From: Metridium senile
Taxonomy: Eukaryota; Cnidaria; Anthozoa; Actiniaria; Metridiidae
Length of the DNA: 64,000 nucleotides
Assembly (NCBI GenBank): GCA_949775045.1
Contig: OX459101.1
Span: forward strand, 8,484,101 to 8,548,100
Direction: 5' to 3'
Shown here: piece by piece, positions 12,301-22,600 of the stretch
How positions within the stretch are numbered: the first letter of the stretch is position 1
Layout: each line of letters starts with the position of its first letter
Translations under genes and position numbers: made by a program
The notes under the pieces: generated by a model
Told to the model about the DNA's origin: nothing
The model's database searches: none
The model's input: the letters and a program-made list of their open reading frames with translations, nothing else

Positions 12301-14683
12301 TGTTAGAGACTAGCGAGCCAAACCACCTACCCGATATTCTTTTCCCTCGGAGAAACGCCTCATAGACTGTGGTGACGTCGTCTAGATATACAGAAACAAG
12401 GTCCCTTGAGGTTGCATTCCTACGAGCATCAGGCTCGCCCTATAACGGTGTGACATTGTAATAAGGAGATGGAAAAATATAAAGCAGTACATCTTCAATT
12501 TAAGACATTAAGGGACCGGACACCCCGTAGCACTCTCGGGTTGACTAGTACTCAAAGTGCAGCACTCCAATACCATATATCAGGCTACTGAACTATTTAT
12601 TTGGTACTAGACATACCGTACAATAAGGTCAAGACTATAACTGAACTATACAATAACTATACTAGATTGACTAAAACGATCTATGACTAGAGGTTTTGTA
12701 CTTTATAATTATACACTAGCTGTTCTCTAAATGAGAATGAGTAAGATTCCATTTGCATCAACTAGGCGTATTGGCTTTAAGTACAAATCCTAATAGTGTT
12801 TTTCGATTTACCGGCACAAAGCAGATTTGGCACTAATAGTGCCAGATGATAGTACCAGTGTCAATTTGTCATTATTTCTGCAATATTGTTCTAATTTTTT
12901 ACTCTTACTCAGAAAATGTAATACTTTGAACACATGCAATTCCTAGAAATTCTAATAACGGTAAACACGTATGCTAATTAGTATCTGGTACTCTTAGTAC
13001 CAAAGTCGCTAAATCGGAAAACCCTAATGTTATAGAAAATCCTTATTAGTCGGGCTACAGGGCCTGACTCTAGGTTTACCTTTTAGTCAATCTATCTATG
13101 TATATATCTATCTATCTGTCATGTCGCGTATAGTCCCCCATGATGCTTTGGGAACGAACACAGGAAGCCCAACGTAGAATTGTTTAGCCTCCTGTGTTGA
13201 TTTTATGACTAGCCCGACTTCACGCTCCTAGAGCGTCTAGTTATATATGTCGTACTATTCACCATAAAGATTCTTTTGTGTGGGAGGACAATAATTATAA
13301 CTTTGTAAAACGGTAAACTTAGAGCATGTAGAATTATCATAAATCTTAGGCTCATTATGAAGACAATTCTAAATACGTGCAACTTTTGAAAGAGCTCTAG
13401 TACGTATGATCCTATTAGTTGTGGAACTAATGAAGAGATCATATTTTAATATCTTGTATTGGTTTAGTACTTTTCTGATTTAGCAAACATGTGAAATCCT
13501 TATTTGAATAGTATTTGGTAGAGTTAGAGTGTTGTCAAGGCAACCATAGTTTATGATAGCTAGAATATAGCTGTAGCACTGTACACAACCAGTGGAACAA
13601 TACTTGATATATGGGAAAAAATTGAACATGGTTTTCTAATGATATTATATATGATAATGATATATAAATATTACTGATTGTAAAAAACAATGAAAGGGCT
13701 TTCGTAAATCAGTCATCTTGAAAGCTATTTAAATAATGAATGGCATTTTCAAACTTTGCGTATCACGTGATTTCAACAACAAAAACAACGACAAATCTTT
13801 GTCATTCCATAAGTTTTGAATTACAGTTCATCTATCGTACAAGAACTGAACTAGAGCGATTTTCCGTAGTCCGTGGCAGTATACATAATACACGCTATTA
13901 CATGTTGGTAGTTAGTACTACTAATAACACTATATATTCTAAACTAGAGTGGCCTTCACGCATTGTAGCATGAAAAGGAATTTGATTTTCAAAATTACTG
14001 AATAGACTGACGATCAAAGAATTCCAGCGTTATAACAGATTAGAAAAGTCACTGCAGTTTCTTGTGTTTTAATCTTTAGATGATTAAATTATTTTTATGA
14101 TCGAATTAATTTATTGCATGACACATAATCTTGACTAGTCTCTTTGTATCTATTACCAACTATTACGCACTACTACAAACTTGTTAGTCATTTTTGTTTC
14201 ACGGACGACTGAAAATCACTTTAGTATAGAATGCGTCAGTGTATAATACAAACAATAGGCAATAGAATGACATTTATAACATCGTTAAAATGGAACTTAA
14301 CTTTACAGGCGTTTCGAGCTTTAGCCCTTCGTGGGAGTCGCTCCGACTCTCGCCGAAAGTTTCATGATTATTTTATACGGTGTTAAATTTTATTGACTGA
14401 AGTTATCAAATATGTTCCGCTGACTGAATCAATGTATAAAGCATGAATCAGTTACTTCGATTGAATGTTTTGAACTTCAAAAATTGATGGATACCACTAT
14501 TGAAATTCTCTATAATGTTAGAAGTTTGAACCGACGTTAAGTAAACAACTTTAGATGTGCCAATCGTTACAAAGTTCTACTGCATAATAGTCAGTGTTTA
14601 CTCACCTCGACGAATTCAGATTGTTTCTGCAGCAACTTATCATCTTGCGTGAACGATGGAATAGAATTCGTTCGTTTAAACAT
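2722..14683 (-). CDS. ACSL: Long-chain-fatty-acid CoA ligase (ACSL1/5/6-type), copy 1; 22 exons
   Basis: The enzyme activates long-chain fatty acids to acyl-CoA via acyl-AMP. Exons, 5' to 3': 14683-14606, 12439-12331, 11807-11740, 11118-11017, 10699-10600, 10061-9889, 9402-9351, 8958-8882, 8451-8374, 8082-8000, 7117-7066, 6992-6910, 6785-6731, 6626-6528, 6202-6130, 5273-5185, 4812-4696, 4334-4281, 4184-4095, 3608-3507, 3414-3343, 2961-2722. All introns inspected are GT-AG and phases match, giving 2046 nt, 681 aa. Motifs: YTSGTTGTPKG (222-232, ATP loop), gate exon (280-307, GARIGFYRG), GYGQTE (407-412), DGWLHTGD (483-490), [18 protein letters not shown] (500-517), [11 protein letters not shown] (615-625, catalytic Lys region). 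The ATG is the first after an in-frame TGA at 14726-14728. The N-terminus ([15 protein letters not shown]) shows no membrane anchor, unlike vertebrate ACSL1. The C-terminus is Asn/Gly-rich. Exon structure is supported by copies 2 and 3. Confidence 0.93.
3695..4065. repeat. Tetranucleotide repeats (ATTC)n and (CAGT)n, intron 19 of copy 1
   Basis: Imperfect TTCATTCATTCA tracts run from about 3750 to 4060, with a clean CAGT run at about 3970-4010. A GTTTGTTAGGTT tract lies at the left (3650-3700). Copy 2 has a related ATTC tract in the same intron (21800-22075). Confidence 0.85.
5293..5516. repeat. 28-bp minisatellite, 8 units, intron 15 of copy 1
   Basis: The unit TTCTATTAGTATCCAGTCTA plus TTATCTAA repeats eight times with almost no variation. 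One unit has GTTTCC instead of GTATCC. The array starts about 20 bp upstream of the exon 16 acceptor in gene orientation. The same intron in copy 2 lacks it, so it arose after the duplication. Confidence 0.9.
5982..6066. repeat. (TCTG)n microsatellite, intron 15 of copy 1
   Basis: About 19 TCTG units follow a short (TCTA)n start. The tract lies about 65 bp from the exon 15 donor. It is absent at the matching place in copy 2. Confidence 0.9.
6241..6348. repeat. (GGAT/GGAC)n compound microsatellite, intron 14 of copy 1
   Basis: GGAT units flank a homogeneous core of about 13 GGAC units (about 6274-6331). The matching intron of copy 2 has a GAAT tract instead (25565-25690). The pattern suggests a GGAT run in which a mutated unit expanded. 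Confidence 0.9.
7171..7410. mobile_element. Inverted-repeat element carrying a hammerhead-like motif, intron 10 of copy 1
   Basis: The left end CATTGTATGTATAATCAAGT followed by AAGAGTCATCAACCTTTTTT is mirrored at the right end (AAAAAAGGTTGATGGCTCTT...ATACAATG). The element is absent from copy 2, whose intron 10 is only about 158 bp, so it inserted after the duplication or was lost there. Its interior holds the hammerhead-like motif at 7222-7254. Confidence 0.7.
7222..7254 (-). ncRNA. Hammerhead-ribozyme-like core
   Basis: On the minus strand CTGAAGA (7247-7253) is followed by T, then GGGC-GCTTA-GTCC, a 4-bp stem with one G-U pair. GAAAC and GTC follow, so the cleavage-triplet type is also present. 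CUGAAGA fits the CUGANGA consensus. It lies inside the inverted-repeat element 7171-7410, whose arms could hold the RNA in place. Confidence 0.45.
8143..8365. repeat. (CAGT)7 seed and a C-rich minisatellite, intron 9 of copy 1
   Basis: Seven CAGT units (8143-8170) occupy the intron position where copy 2 has about 154. From 8209 to 8365 a degenerate unit of about 40 bp (TTGGCTACCATCCCTCCCC and relatives) repeats about four times up to the exon 9 donor. Confidence 0.85.
9001..9335. repeat. (GAT/GGTGAT)n microsatellite, intron 7 of copy 1
   Basis: GATGGT hexamers (about 9009-9110) pass into pure GAT (about 9111-9170) and then mixed GGT/GAT. The tract fills nearly all of the intron that interrupts the YTSGTTG motif and begins within about ten bases of the exon 7 donor in gene orientation. 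Confidence 0.92.
9575..9880. repeat. Imperfect CAT/ATC trinucleotide repeats, intron 6 of copy 1
   Basis: CATCATCATCGTCATAATCATC-like sequence runs nearly to the exon 6 donor at 9888. The matching intron of copy 2 (29620-29990) holds a related tract. Confidence 0.8.
10333..10579. mobile_element. MITE, intron 5 of copy 1
   Basis: The left end TTTCACTAAGAGGTCACG and ACCACCTC is mirrored on the right by AGGTGGGGTCACGTGACCTC and TTAGTGCAA. The element is absent from the same intron of copy 2, which instead has a 150-bp tandem repeat. Confidence 0.75.
10780..10862 (+). mobile_element. tRNA-derived SINE head (or tRNA pseudogene), intron 4 of copy 1
   Basis: TGGTGTAGTGGCTAAC resembles an RNA polymerase III A box. 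GGGGTTTAATTCCCGC resembles a B box 40 bp further on. The ends GTCCTTG and CAAGGGT can partly pair as an acceptor stem. I could not assign a clear anticodon, so I prefer a SINE head over a working tRNA. Confidence 0.5.
11195..11735. repeat. Imperfect CAT/CAC trinucleotide repeats, intron 3 of copy 1
   Basis: The block is made of ATC/CAT/CAC triplets with longer repeated modules such as ACCACCACAACCCACCTCAT (three occurrences). It fills most of intron 3. Copy 2 has a related, more homogeneous tract at 31520-31935. Confidence 0.85.
13047..13219. mobile_element. MITE with short inverted ends, intron 1 of copy 1
   Basis: TAGTCGGGCTAC at the left is mirrored by GACTAGCCCGACT at the right. The interior holds ACACAGGAAGCCCAAC, a phrase also found in other elements of this window (for example near 36665). 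Confidence 0.55.
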
Positions 14684-14866
14684 TGTTACAATCGAAAAAG
14701 TTTGTCGAACTTTTTTCCAACTCTTTCAAAGTTTGATGAAAGTTCTCGAGTATTTTGTATCTCTCACTGCAACTACTTTGCCTTAACTCAATGTCGATTA
14801 TAATGCCAAGGCATTGTCTTCACTCTTGGATAGTCAGAGCATAAATCACACGGATCGTGGAGTCTA

Positions 14867-14874
14867 ATTTGCAT
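14867..14874 (-). promoter_or_regulatory. Conserved octamer ATGCAAAT upstream of copy 1
   Basis: The octamer, the consensus site of POU-domain factors, lies 184 bp upstream of the start codon. The sequence around it, including CACTCTTGGATAGTC and GAGTCTAATTTGCAT, is kept upstream of copy 2 although neighbouring bases have diverged. Regulation by a POU factor is an inference. Confidence 0.45.
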
Positions 14875-15070
14875 TGTTTTGTTTACCGATGTTATAACGT
14901 TTTTCTAACGAGATAATGATTGCTTAAATCATTGTCGATTTGAGTATGTCGATCAGTTTGCGAGTCATTCAAGATCGGAGGCAGGATGCAGAGAGAATTA
15001 GGAAGAACCAATTAAAATAATAAATTTTCATGAAAATATTTTAGGAATGTATTTTTTTTATATTAAAGGA

Positions 15071-15209
15071 TTATTAACCGAGCGTGAGGTCTGTACGGGA
15101 AAATATCAGACCGAGGTCTTGACAGTACGGAACGAGCGCAGCGAGGTCCGTACAAAAAAGACCGAGGTCTGATATTTTTCCGGACAGACCGAACAAGCGA
15201 GGTTAATAA
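15071..15209. mobile_element. Foldback element with about 48-bp arms
   Basis: TTATTAACCGAGCGTGAGGT and GGGAAAATATCAGACCGAGGTC on the left are mirrored by GACCGAGGTCTGATATTTTTCC and GCGAGGTTAATAA on the right. A related sequence word (CCGTACGG, GAGCGCGAGG type) occurs at 49120-49400. Confidence 0.7.
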
Positions 15210-15211
15210 AT

Positions 15212-15525
15212 CGTTTATTATATGGCTTTTTTTCTTAGCGATGTACGAAATTTCAAATATTTTATCGCCGATTCTTTCATTGTTGAATGAATAAAAATAC
15301 ATCAAACACACACTAAACTGGCTAAAAAAAAATTGCAGGTATGAAAAGGCAAAACTTTAACAAAATATTTATTGCAATACTTTACAAGTTGTTTTTTAAT
15401 TTCCTGGTCTGAAAAAAAATCGAAAAATTGGGCCGTTGTCATGGTAACGGTCTGATATGGGAAAATATCAGACCGGAATTCAGCCAATCAGAGCGCGCGT
15501 ACTATCGTAGCCATATAATAAAACG
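15212..15525. mobile_element. Inverted-repeat element next to the foldback
   Basis: CGTTTATTATATGGCT at the left end is mirrored by AGCCATATAATAAAACG at the right end. The interior again contains GGGAAAATATCAGACCG, so it is probably related to the element at 15071-15209. The two may be parts of one composite unit. Confidence 0.6.
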
Positions 15526-16377
15526 AAGTATTATGTAAATTTAATAATCTAGATAAAGTTTTCAAAAAACTTAAAGCTTATAGACCCTTCCTGTGAATCG
15601 TGATAGCAAAAAATTCCAGCCGTGATCCGTGAAATCATCTTTACCCGTGACCCGTGATTTACAGATTTTCAATGTCGTGATTCGTGATTAAAAGAATCAG
15701 CGCTCCGGCTTGTCATAACAGTTGTGTAAAATTAGACGTTAGACGTTAGTGTTAGTATTGTTTGTAGATTTGCGACAAGGCTTTACGTAACTCTGGAATC
15801 CGTGAAAGTATGAAAAAACGGCCCGTGATTCGTGATCGGTATTTTCAGAAAACTTTGACGGAGTGAACAGTGAATGACGAACGGCGATTGTACGACCGAA
15901 GGGAACTGTGGGTCTTTGTTACTTATTTTTTTATGCCTCTTTTGTGGCCGGCAAAAGACGAATTTACTGCACAACGCCAGTCCCATCTAGTGAAGAAGAG
16001 CTGCTTGGAAATTGATGAAACTGTGCTTAGCAATCCAGAAAAACACTAGGATATGTTGTATGCGTAACCACGCATACACCGGTCGTGCAATCGCAGTTCG
16101 CTGTGTCAAACTTTTTTGAATTTTTTTATAATTCTCATGTGGCTCAATGGAACCTCATATGACCCCAAAAATGTTAAAGCAAAAGACATATATGAAATTT
16201 TAATAAGAAGTAAGGTCAAACAACCTACAGCTTAGACTGACATAATCTTTAAAGCCAATGTTAGTACCTTAAGACTGGAAAAATATATACTTCAGTATTT
16301 ACAGTACAGCTATATATCGAAACGATTCAAAATCCTGAATAATTGCCTTAATCTGTAAATAGACGCACTTAGTGCGT

Positions 16378-16515
16378 TTACTCAGGCTACGTCATAGAGT
16401 AGTTGTGGTTTACCTGTTGCATTACATCATGTGTAATCATCTCGACACAACAATAGACCCATAGACAGAAAAGGCAAACCTAGAATCAGGCTCCCCTGCT
16501 GGGTAGCCTGAGTAA
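16378..16515. mobile_element. Small inverted-repeat element
   Basis: TTACTCAGGCTAC and its complement GTAGCCTGAGTAA bound a 138-bp non-coding unit close to the 3' end of ACSL copy 2. Confidence 0.5.
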
Positions 16516-16688
16516 TAAATAAAACCCCGCTAATCAGAACATATAGAAGAGAGCTACCCATGATTCCAAGGGCCACTCGAAAAGGGTGTGTATGTGCACC
16601 TCTATCCTTACATTTAATACAACTGACTATTATTTTCAGTGTTCATCTCACTAACGTTTATTTCACATTCCTATTCTCATTTAACATT

Positions 16689-19600
16689 TTAATTTCCATT
16701 TCCATTCAATTTGGATGAATCAATGTCAAGTTTGAAGCTCATTTCACTGGCTGAACGGTGTAGCTTCAGCTCTCTGTCGGCGTGATCGTAAAGATCGTCA
16801 ATCTGTTGTCTGTAGTAATTGAGAAGCACAGGTCGTTTTGCTTTAAATGTCGGTGTCAATAAACCATTTTCAATGCTGAATGGGTTTGGTTCGAGATAGA
16901 TGGCTTTAGGCTGAAAGACAGTTGAGATTATAACGTTTATTAATTGACTTGTAATGGGATTGATCGTTGTTATGATTATCATTATTATTACCATCGTCAT
17001 CATTGATCTTCATCAACATCATTAAGAACATCATCCGTTATCTTCACCATCATCATCTTATATCTTACTTATATTTATGATCGTCATCATTATCATCACC
17101 ATTATTAACATAATCGTCATCGACATTATCATCATCATCATCAACGTTATTATTATTATCATCATCAACATTATAAACATCATCACTTTAGTTCATCATC
17201 ATCACCACCATAATCATCACCATTATCACCACCATTATCATCACCATTATCATCACCATTATCATCACCATTATCATCACCATTATCATCACCATTATCA
17301 TCACCATTATCATCACCATTATCATCACCATTATCATCACCATTATCATCACCATTATCACCACCATTATCATCACCATTATCATCACCATTATCATCAC
17401 CATTATCATCACCATTATCATCACCATTATCATCACCATTATCATCACCATTATCATCACCATTATCATCACCATTATCATCACCATTATCACCACCATT
17501 ATCACCACCATTATCACCATCATTATCATCACCATTATCATCACCATTATCATCACCATTATCATATGTCACCATTATCATCACCATTATCATCACCATT
17601 ATCATCACCATTATCATCACCATTATCATCACCATTATCATCACCATTATCATCACCATTATCATCACCATTATCACCATCATTATCATCACCATTATCA
17701 TCACCATTATCATCACCATTATCATCACCATAATCATCACCATTATCACCACCATTATCATCACCATTATCATCACCATTATCATCACCATTATCATCAC
17801 CATTATCATCACCATTATCATCACCATTATCATCACCATTATCATCACCATTATCACCACCATTATCATCACCATTATCATCACCATTATCATCACCATT
17901 ATCATCACCATTATCATCACCATTATCATCACCATTATCATCACCATTATCATCACCATTATCATCACCATTATCATCACCATTATCATCACCATTATCA
18001 TCACCATTATCATCACCATTATCATCACCATTATCATCACCATTATCATCACCATTATCATCACCATTATCATCACCATTATCACCACCATTATCATCAC
18101 CATTATCATCACCATTATCATATGTCACCATTATCATCACCATTATCATCACCATTATCACCACCATTATCACCACCATTATCATCACCATTATCATCAC
18201 CATTATCACCACCATTATCATCACCATTATCATCACCATTATCATCACCATTATCATCACCATTATCATCACCATTATCATCACCATTATCATCACCATT
18301 ATCACCACCATTATCATCACCATTATCATATGTCACCATTATCATATGTCACCATTATCATCACCATTATCATCACCATTATCACCATCATTATCATCAC
18401 CATTATCATCACCATTATCATCACCATTATCATCACCATTATCATCACCATTATCATCACCATTATCACCACCATTATCATATGTCACCATTATCATCAC
18501 CATTATCATCACCATTATCATCACCATTATCATCACCATTATCATCACCATTATCATCACCATTATCATCACCATTATCATCACCATTATCATCACCATT
18601 ATCATCACCATTATCATCACCATTATCATCACCATTATCATCACCATTATCATCACCATTATCATCACCATTATCATATGTCACCATTATCATCACCATT
18701 ATCACCACCATTATCATATGTCACCATTATCATCACCATTATCATCACCATTATCATATGTCACCATTATCATCACCATTATCATCACCATTATCATCAC
18801 CATTATCATCACCATTATCATCACCATTATCATCACCATTATCATCACCATTATCACCACCATTATCATATGTCACCATTATCATCACCATTATCATCAC
18901 CATTATCATATGTCACCATTATCATATGTCACCATTATCATCACCATTATCATCACCATTATCACCATCATTATCATCACCATTATCATCACCATTATCA
19001 TCACCATTATCATCACCATTATCATCACCATTATCACCACCATTATCATATGTCACCATTATCATCACCATTATCATCACCATTATCATCACCATTATCA
19101 TCACCATTATCATCACCATTATCATCACCATTATCATCACCATTATCATCACCATTATCATCACCATTATCATCACCATTATCATCACCATTATCATCAC
19201 CATTATCATCACCATTATCATCACCATTATCATATGTCACCATTATCATATGTCACCATTATCATCACCATTATCACCACCATTATCATCACCATTATCA
19301 TCACCATTATCATATGTCACCATTATCATATGTCACCATTATCATCACCATTATCACCACCATTATCATCACCATTATCATCACCATTATCACCACCATT
19401 ATCACCACCATTATCATCACCATTATCACCATTATCATATGTCACCATTATCATCACCATTATCACCATTATCATATGTCACCATTATCATCACCATTAT
19501 CATCACCATTATCATCACCATTATCACCATTATCATATGTCACCATTATCATCACCATTATCATCACCATTATCACCATTATCATATGTCACCATTATCA

Positions 19601-22600
19601 TCACCATTATCATCACCATTATCATATGTCACCATTATCACCACCATTATCACCACCATTATCATCACCATTATCATCACCATTATCATCACCATTATCA
19701 TCACCATTATCACCATTATCATATGTCACCATTATCATCACCATTATCATCACCATTATCATCACCATTATCACCATTATCATATGTCACCATTATCATC
19801 ACCATTATCATCACCATTATCATCACCATTATCATCACCATTATCATCACCATTATCATCACCATTATCATCACCATTATCATCACCATTATCACCATTA
19901 TCATATGTCACCATTATCATCACCATTATCATCACCATTATCATCACCATTATCATCACCATTATCATCACCATTATCATCACCATTATCATCACCATTA
20001 TCATCACCATTATCATCACCATTATCATCACCATTATCATCACCATTATCATCACCATTATCATCACCATTATCATCACCATTATCATCACCATTATCAT
20101 CACCATTATCATATGTCACCATTATCATCACCATTATCATCACCATTATCATCACCATTATCATATGTCACCATTATCATCACCATTATCATCACCATTA
20201 TCATATGTCACCATTATCATCACCATTATCATCACCATTATCATCACCATTATCATCACCATTATCATCACCATTATCACCATCATAATCACCACCATTA
20301 TCATCACCATTATCATCACCATTATCATCACCATTATCATCACCATTATCATCACCATTATCATCACCATTATCATCACCATTATCATCACCATTATCAT
20401 CACCATTATCATCACCATTATCATCACCATTATCATCACCATTATCACCACCATTATCATCACCATTATCATCACCATTATCATATGTCACCATTATCAT
20501 CACCATTATCATCACCATTATCATCACCATTATCACCACCATTATCATCACCATTATCATCACCATTATCATCACCATTATCATCACCATTATCATCACC
20601 ATTATCATCACCATTATCATCACCATTATCATCACCATTATCATCACCATTATCATCACCATTATCATCACCATTATCATCACCATTATCATCACCATTA
20701 TCATCACCATTATCATCACCATTATCACCATTATCATATGTCACCATTATCATCACCATTATCACCACCATTATCATATGTCACCATTATCATCACCATT
20801 ATCATCACCATTATCATCACCATTATCATCACCATTATCATCACCATTATCATCACCATTATCATCACCATTATGATCACCATTATCACCATTATCATAT
20901 GTCACCATTATCATCACCATTATCACCACCATTATCATATGTCACCATTATCATCACCATTATCACCATCATTATCATCACCATTATCACCATCATTATC
21001 ATCACCATTATCACCACCATTATCATCATCATTATCATCACCATTATCATCACCATTATCATCACCATTATCATCACCATTATCATCACCATTATCATCA
21101 CCATTATTATCACCATTATCATCACCATTATCATCTTCGAGAACATCGTTATCATTTTTATCATTATCACACCGGTATCACTATCATCATTATTATTATC
21201 AACATCATCACCATCGCTATGATCATGACCCCCACCATCACGATCATCATCAATATCATCATCATCATCGTTCTTAACACTATTCACTAACCTTTTCAAA
21301 CGATGCCAGTTGACCTTCTTTTGTTTTCAAAACTATATCATCAAAAATGGCTTTCCGAATTTGCTACGTAAGTGAAAAGTATAAAACATATAAAATAATG
21401 AGAATCCATCAACTAGATCAACTTAAATGTAATTTTCAATATAAGTACCTCATTTTTACAAAGGAATTCTCGATTCCCTTCGATGTTAAGTTGTTTGGCG
21501 AGTTGTGTGAGCGCTTCATCATCTGGTACAACTATTGCTACAACGTAGGACTGGAAATATAAAATATAAAATTTTTTGATATTATTTGGTCGATAAGCTC
21601 TACGATGTTTGGTAGTTTGTTTCTTTGCCAATCATTTACGTATCAAAGATATGCCTATTGTTCTGTTGCAATATCAACCTGTTTAAAAAAAAATCTCGCG
21701 CTAATCAAATTATTTTGTTACTTCTCACCTACAATACCATATATGGTAATGGCATTGTTTTCAAGATTTTTTTACGGCATCTTTGATACGATTAACTTAT
21801 TCGTCAATTCGTTCATTCATTCATTCATTCATTCATTCATTCATTCATCCATCCATCCATTCATTCATTCATTCATTCATTCATTCATTCATTCATTCAT
21901 TCATTCATTCATTCATCCATCCATTCGTTAATTGTTTCATTTATCCATCCATCCATTTATTCAGTCATTCAGTCATTTATCTATTCAACCGTTCATTAAT
22001 TTCTTCATTCATTTATTCAATCATTCATCCACCAGTCCATCCACCAATCCATTCAGTCAGTTGGTCATTCATTCATTAGTTTCTATAGTTCAGTTTTTCT
22101 ATTATCAGTTACCTTCAGTCCTTCTCCATGTACAAATATCTGTTCAACGTAAAGACTTCTGATGGAGATGAGCTCAATTTTCTCTGGAGCAACATACTCT
22201 CCCTGTATTATAAGCAGTATATAATAAAATTGACGTAGAGTGACTTTACATGACATGATAACGTGACACGACACGACGTTTCGTGACATGACATGACATA
22301 ACGTGCCACAACACCACGTTTCGTGACATGACATAAAGTGGCATGACACGATGTTTCGTGACATTACATGACATAACGTGACACAACACGACGTTTCGTG
22401 ACATTACATTACATAACGTGACACAACACGACGTTTCGTGACATAACATGACATGACAACGTGACACAACACGACGTTTCGTGCATGACATGACATAACG
22501 TGACACAACACGACGTTTCGTGACATTATATGACATGACATAACGTGACACAACACGACGTTTCGTGACATTATATGACATGACATAACGTGACACAACA

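Larger units (their letters stand above)
2532..14880. repeat. Segmental tandem duplication, unit 1 (ACSL copy 1)
   Basis: This segment is homologous to 16551-34305. Homology starts in the 3' flank (GAGCTACCCATGATTCC at 2530 and near 16550). It includes all 22 exons and many intron pieces, and it ends upstream of the start codon, where CACTCTTGGATAGTC and the octamer are shared. Introns differ mainly by repeat length and inserted MITEs. Confidence 0.85.
14881..16550. other. Intergenic region between ACSL copies 1 and 2
   Basis: No exon was found. It holds a hairpin element (15071-15209), an adjoining inverted-repeat element (15212-15525), a stretch rich in the words CCGTGA and TCGTGAT (15590-15850), and a small inverted-repeat unit (16378-16515). 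Confidence 0.6.

Noticed and set aside
18122..21277. Reading frame of about 1050 codons on the plus strand, and several other frames of 250-960 codons on both strands
   Set aside because: They are produced by a 12-bp unit without stops in several frames. The stretch lies inside an intron of ACSL copy 2 and has no start context or family resemblance.
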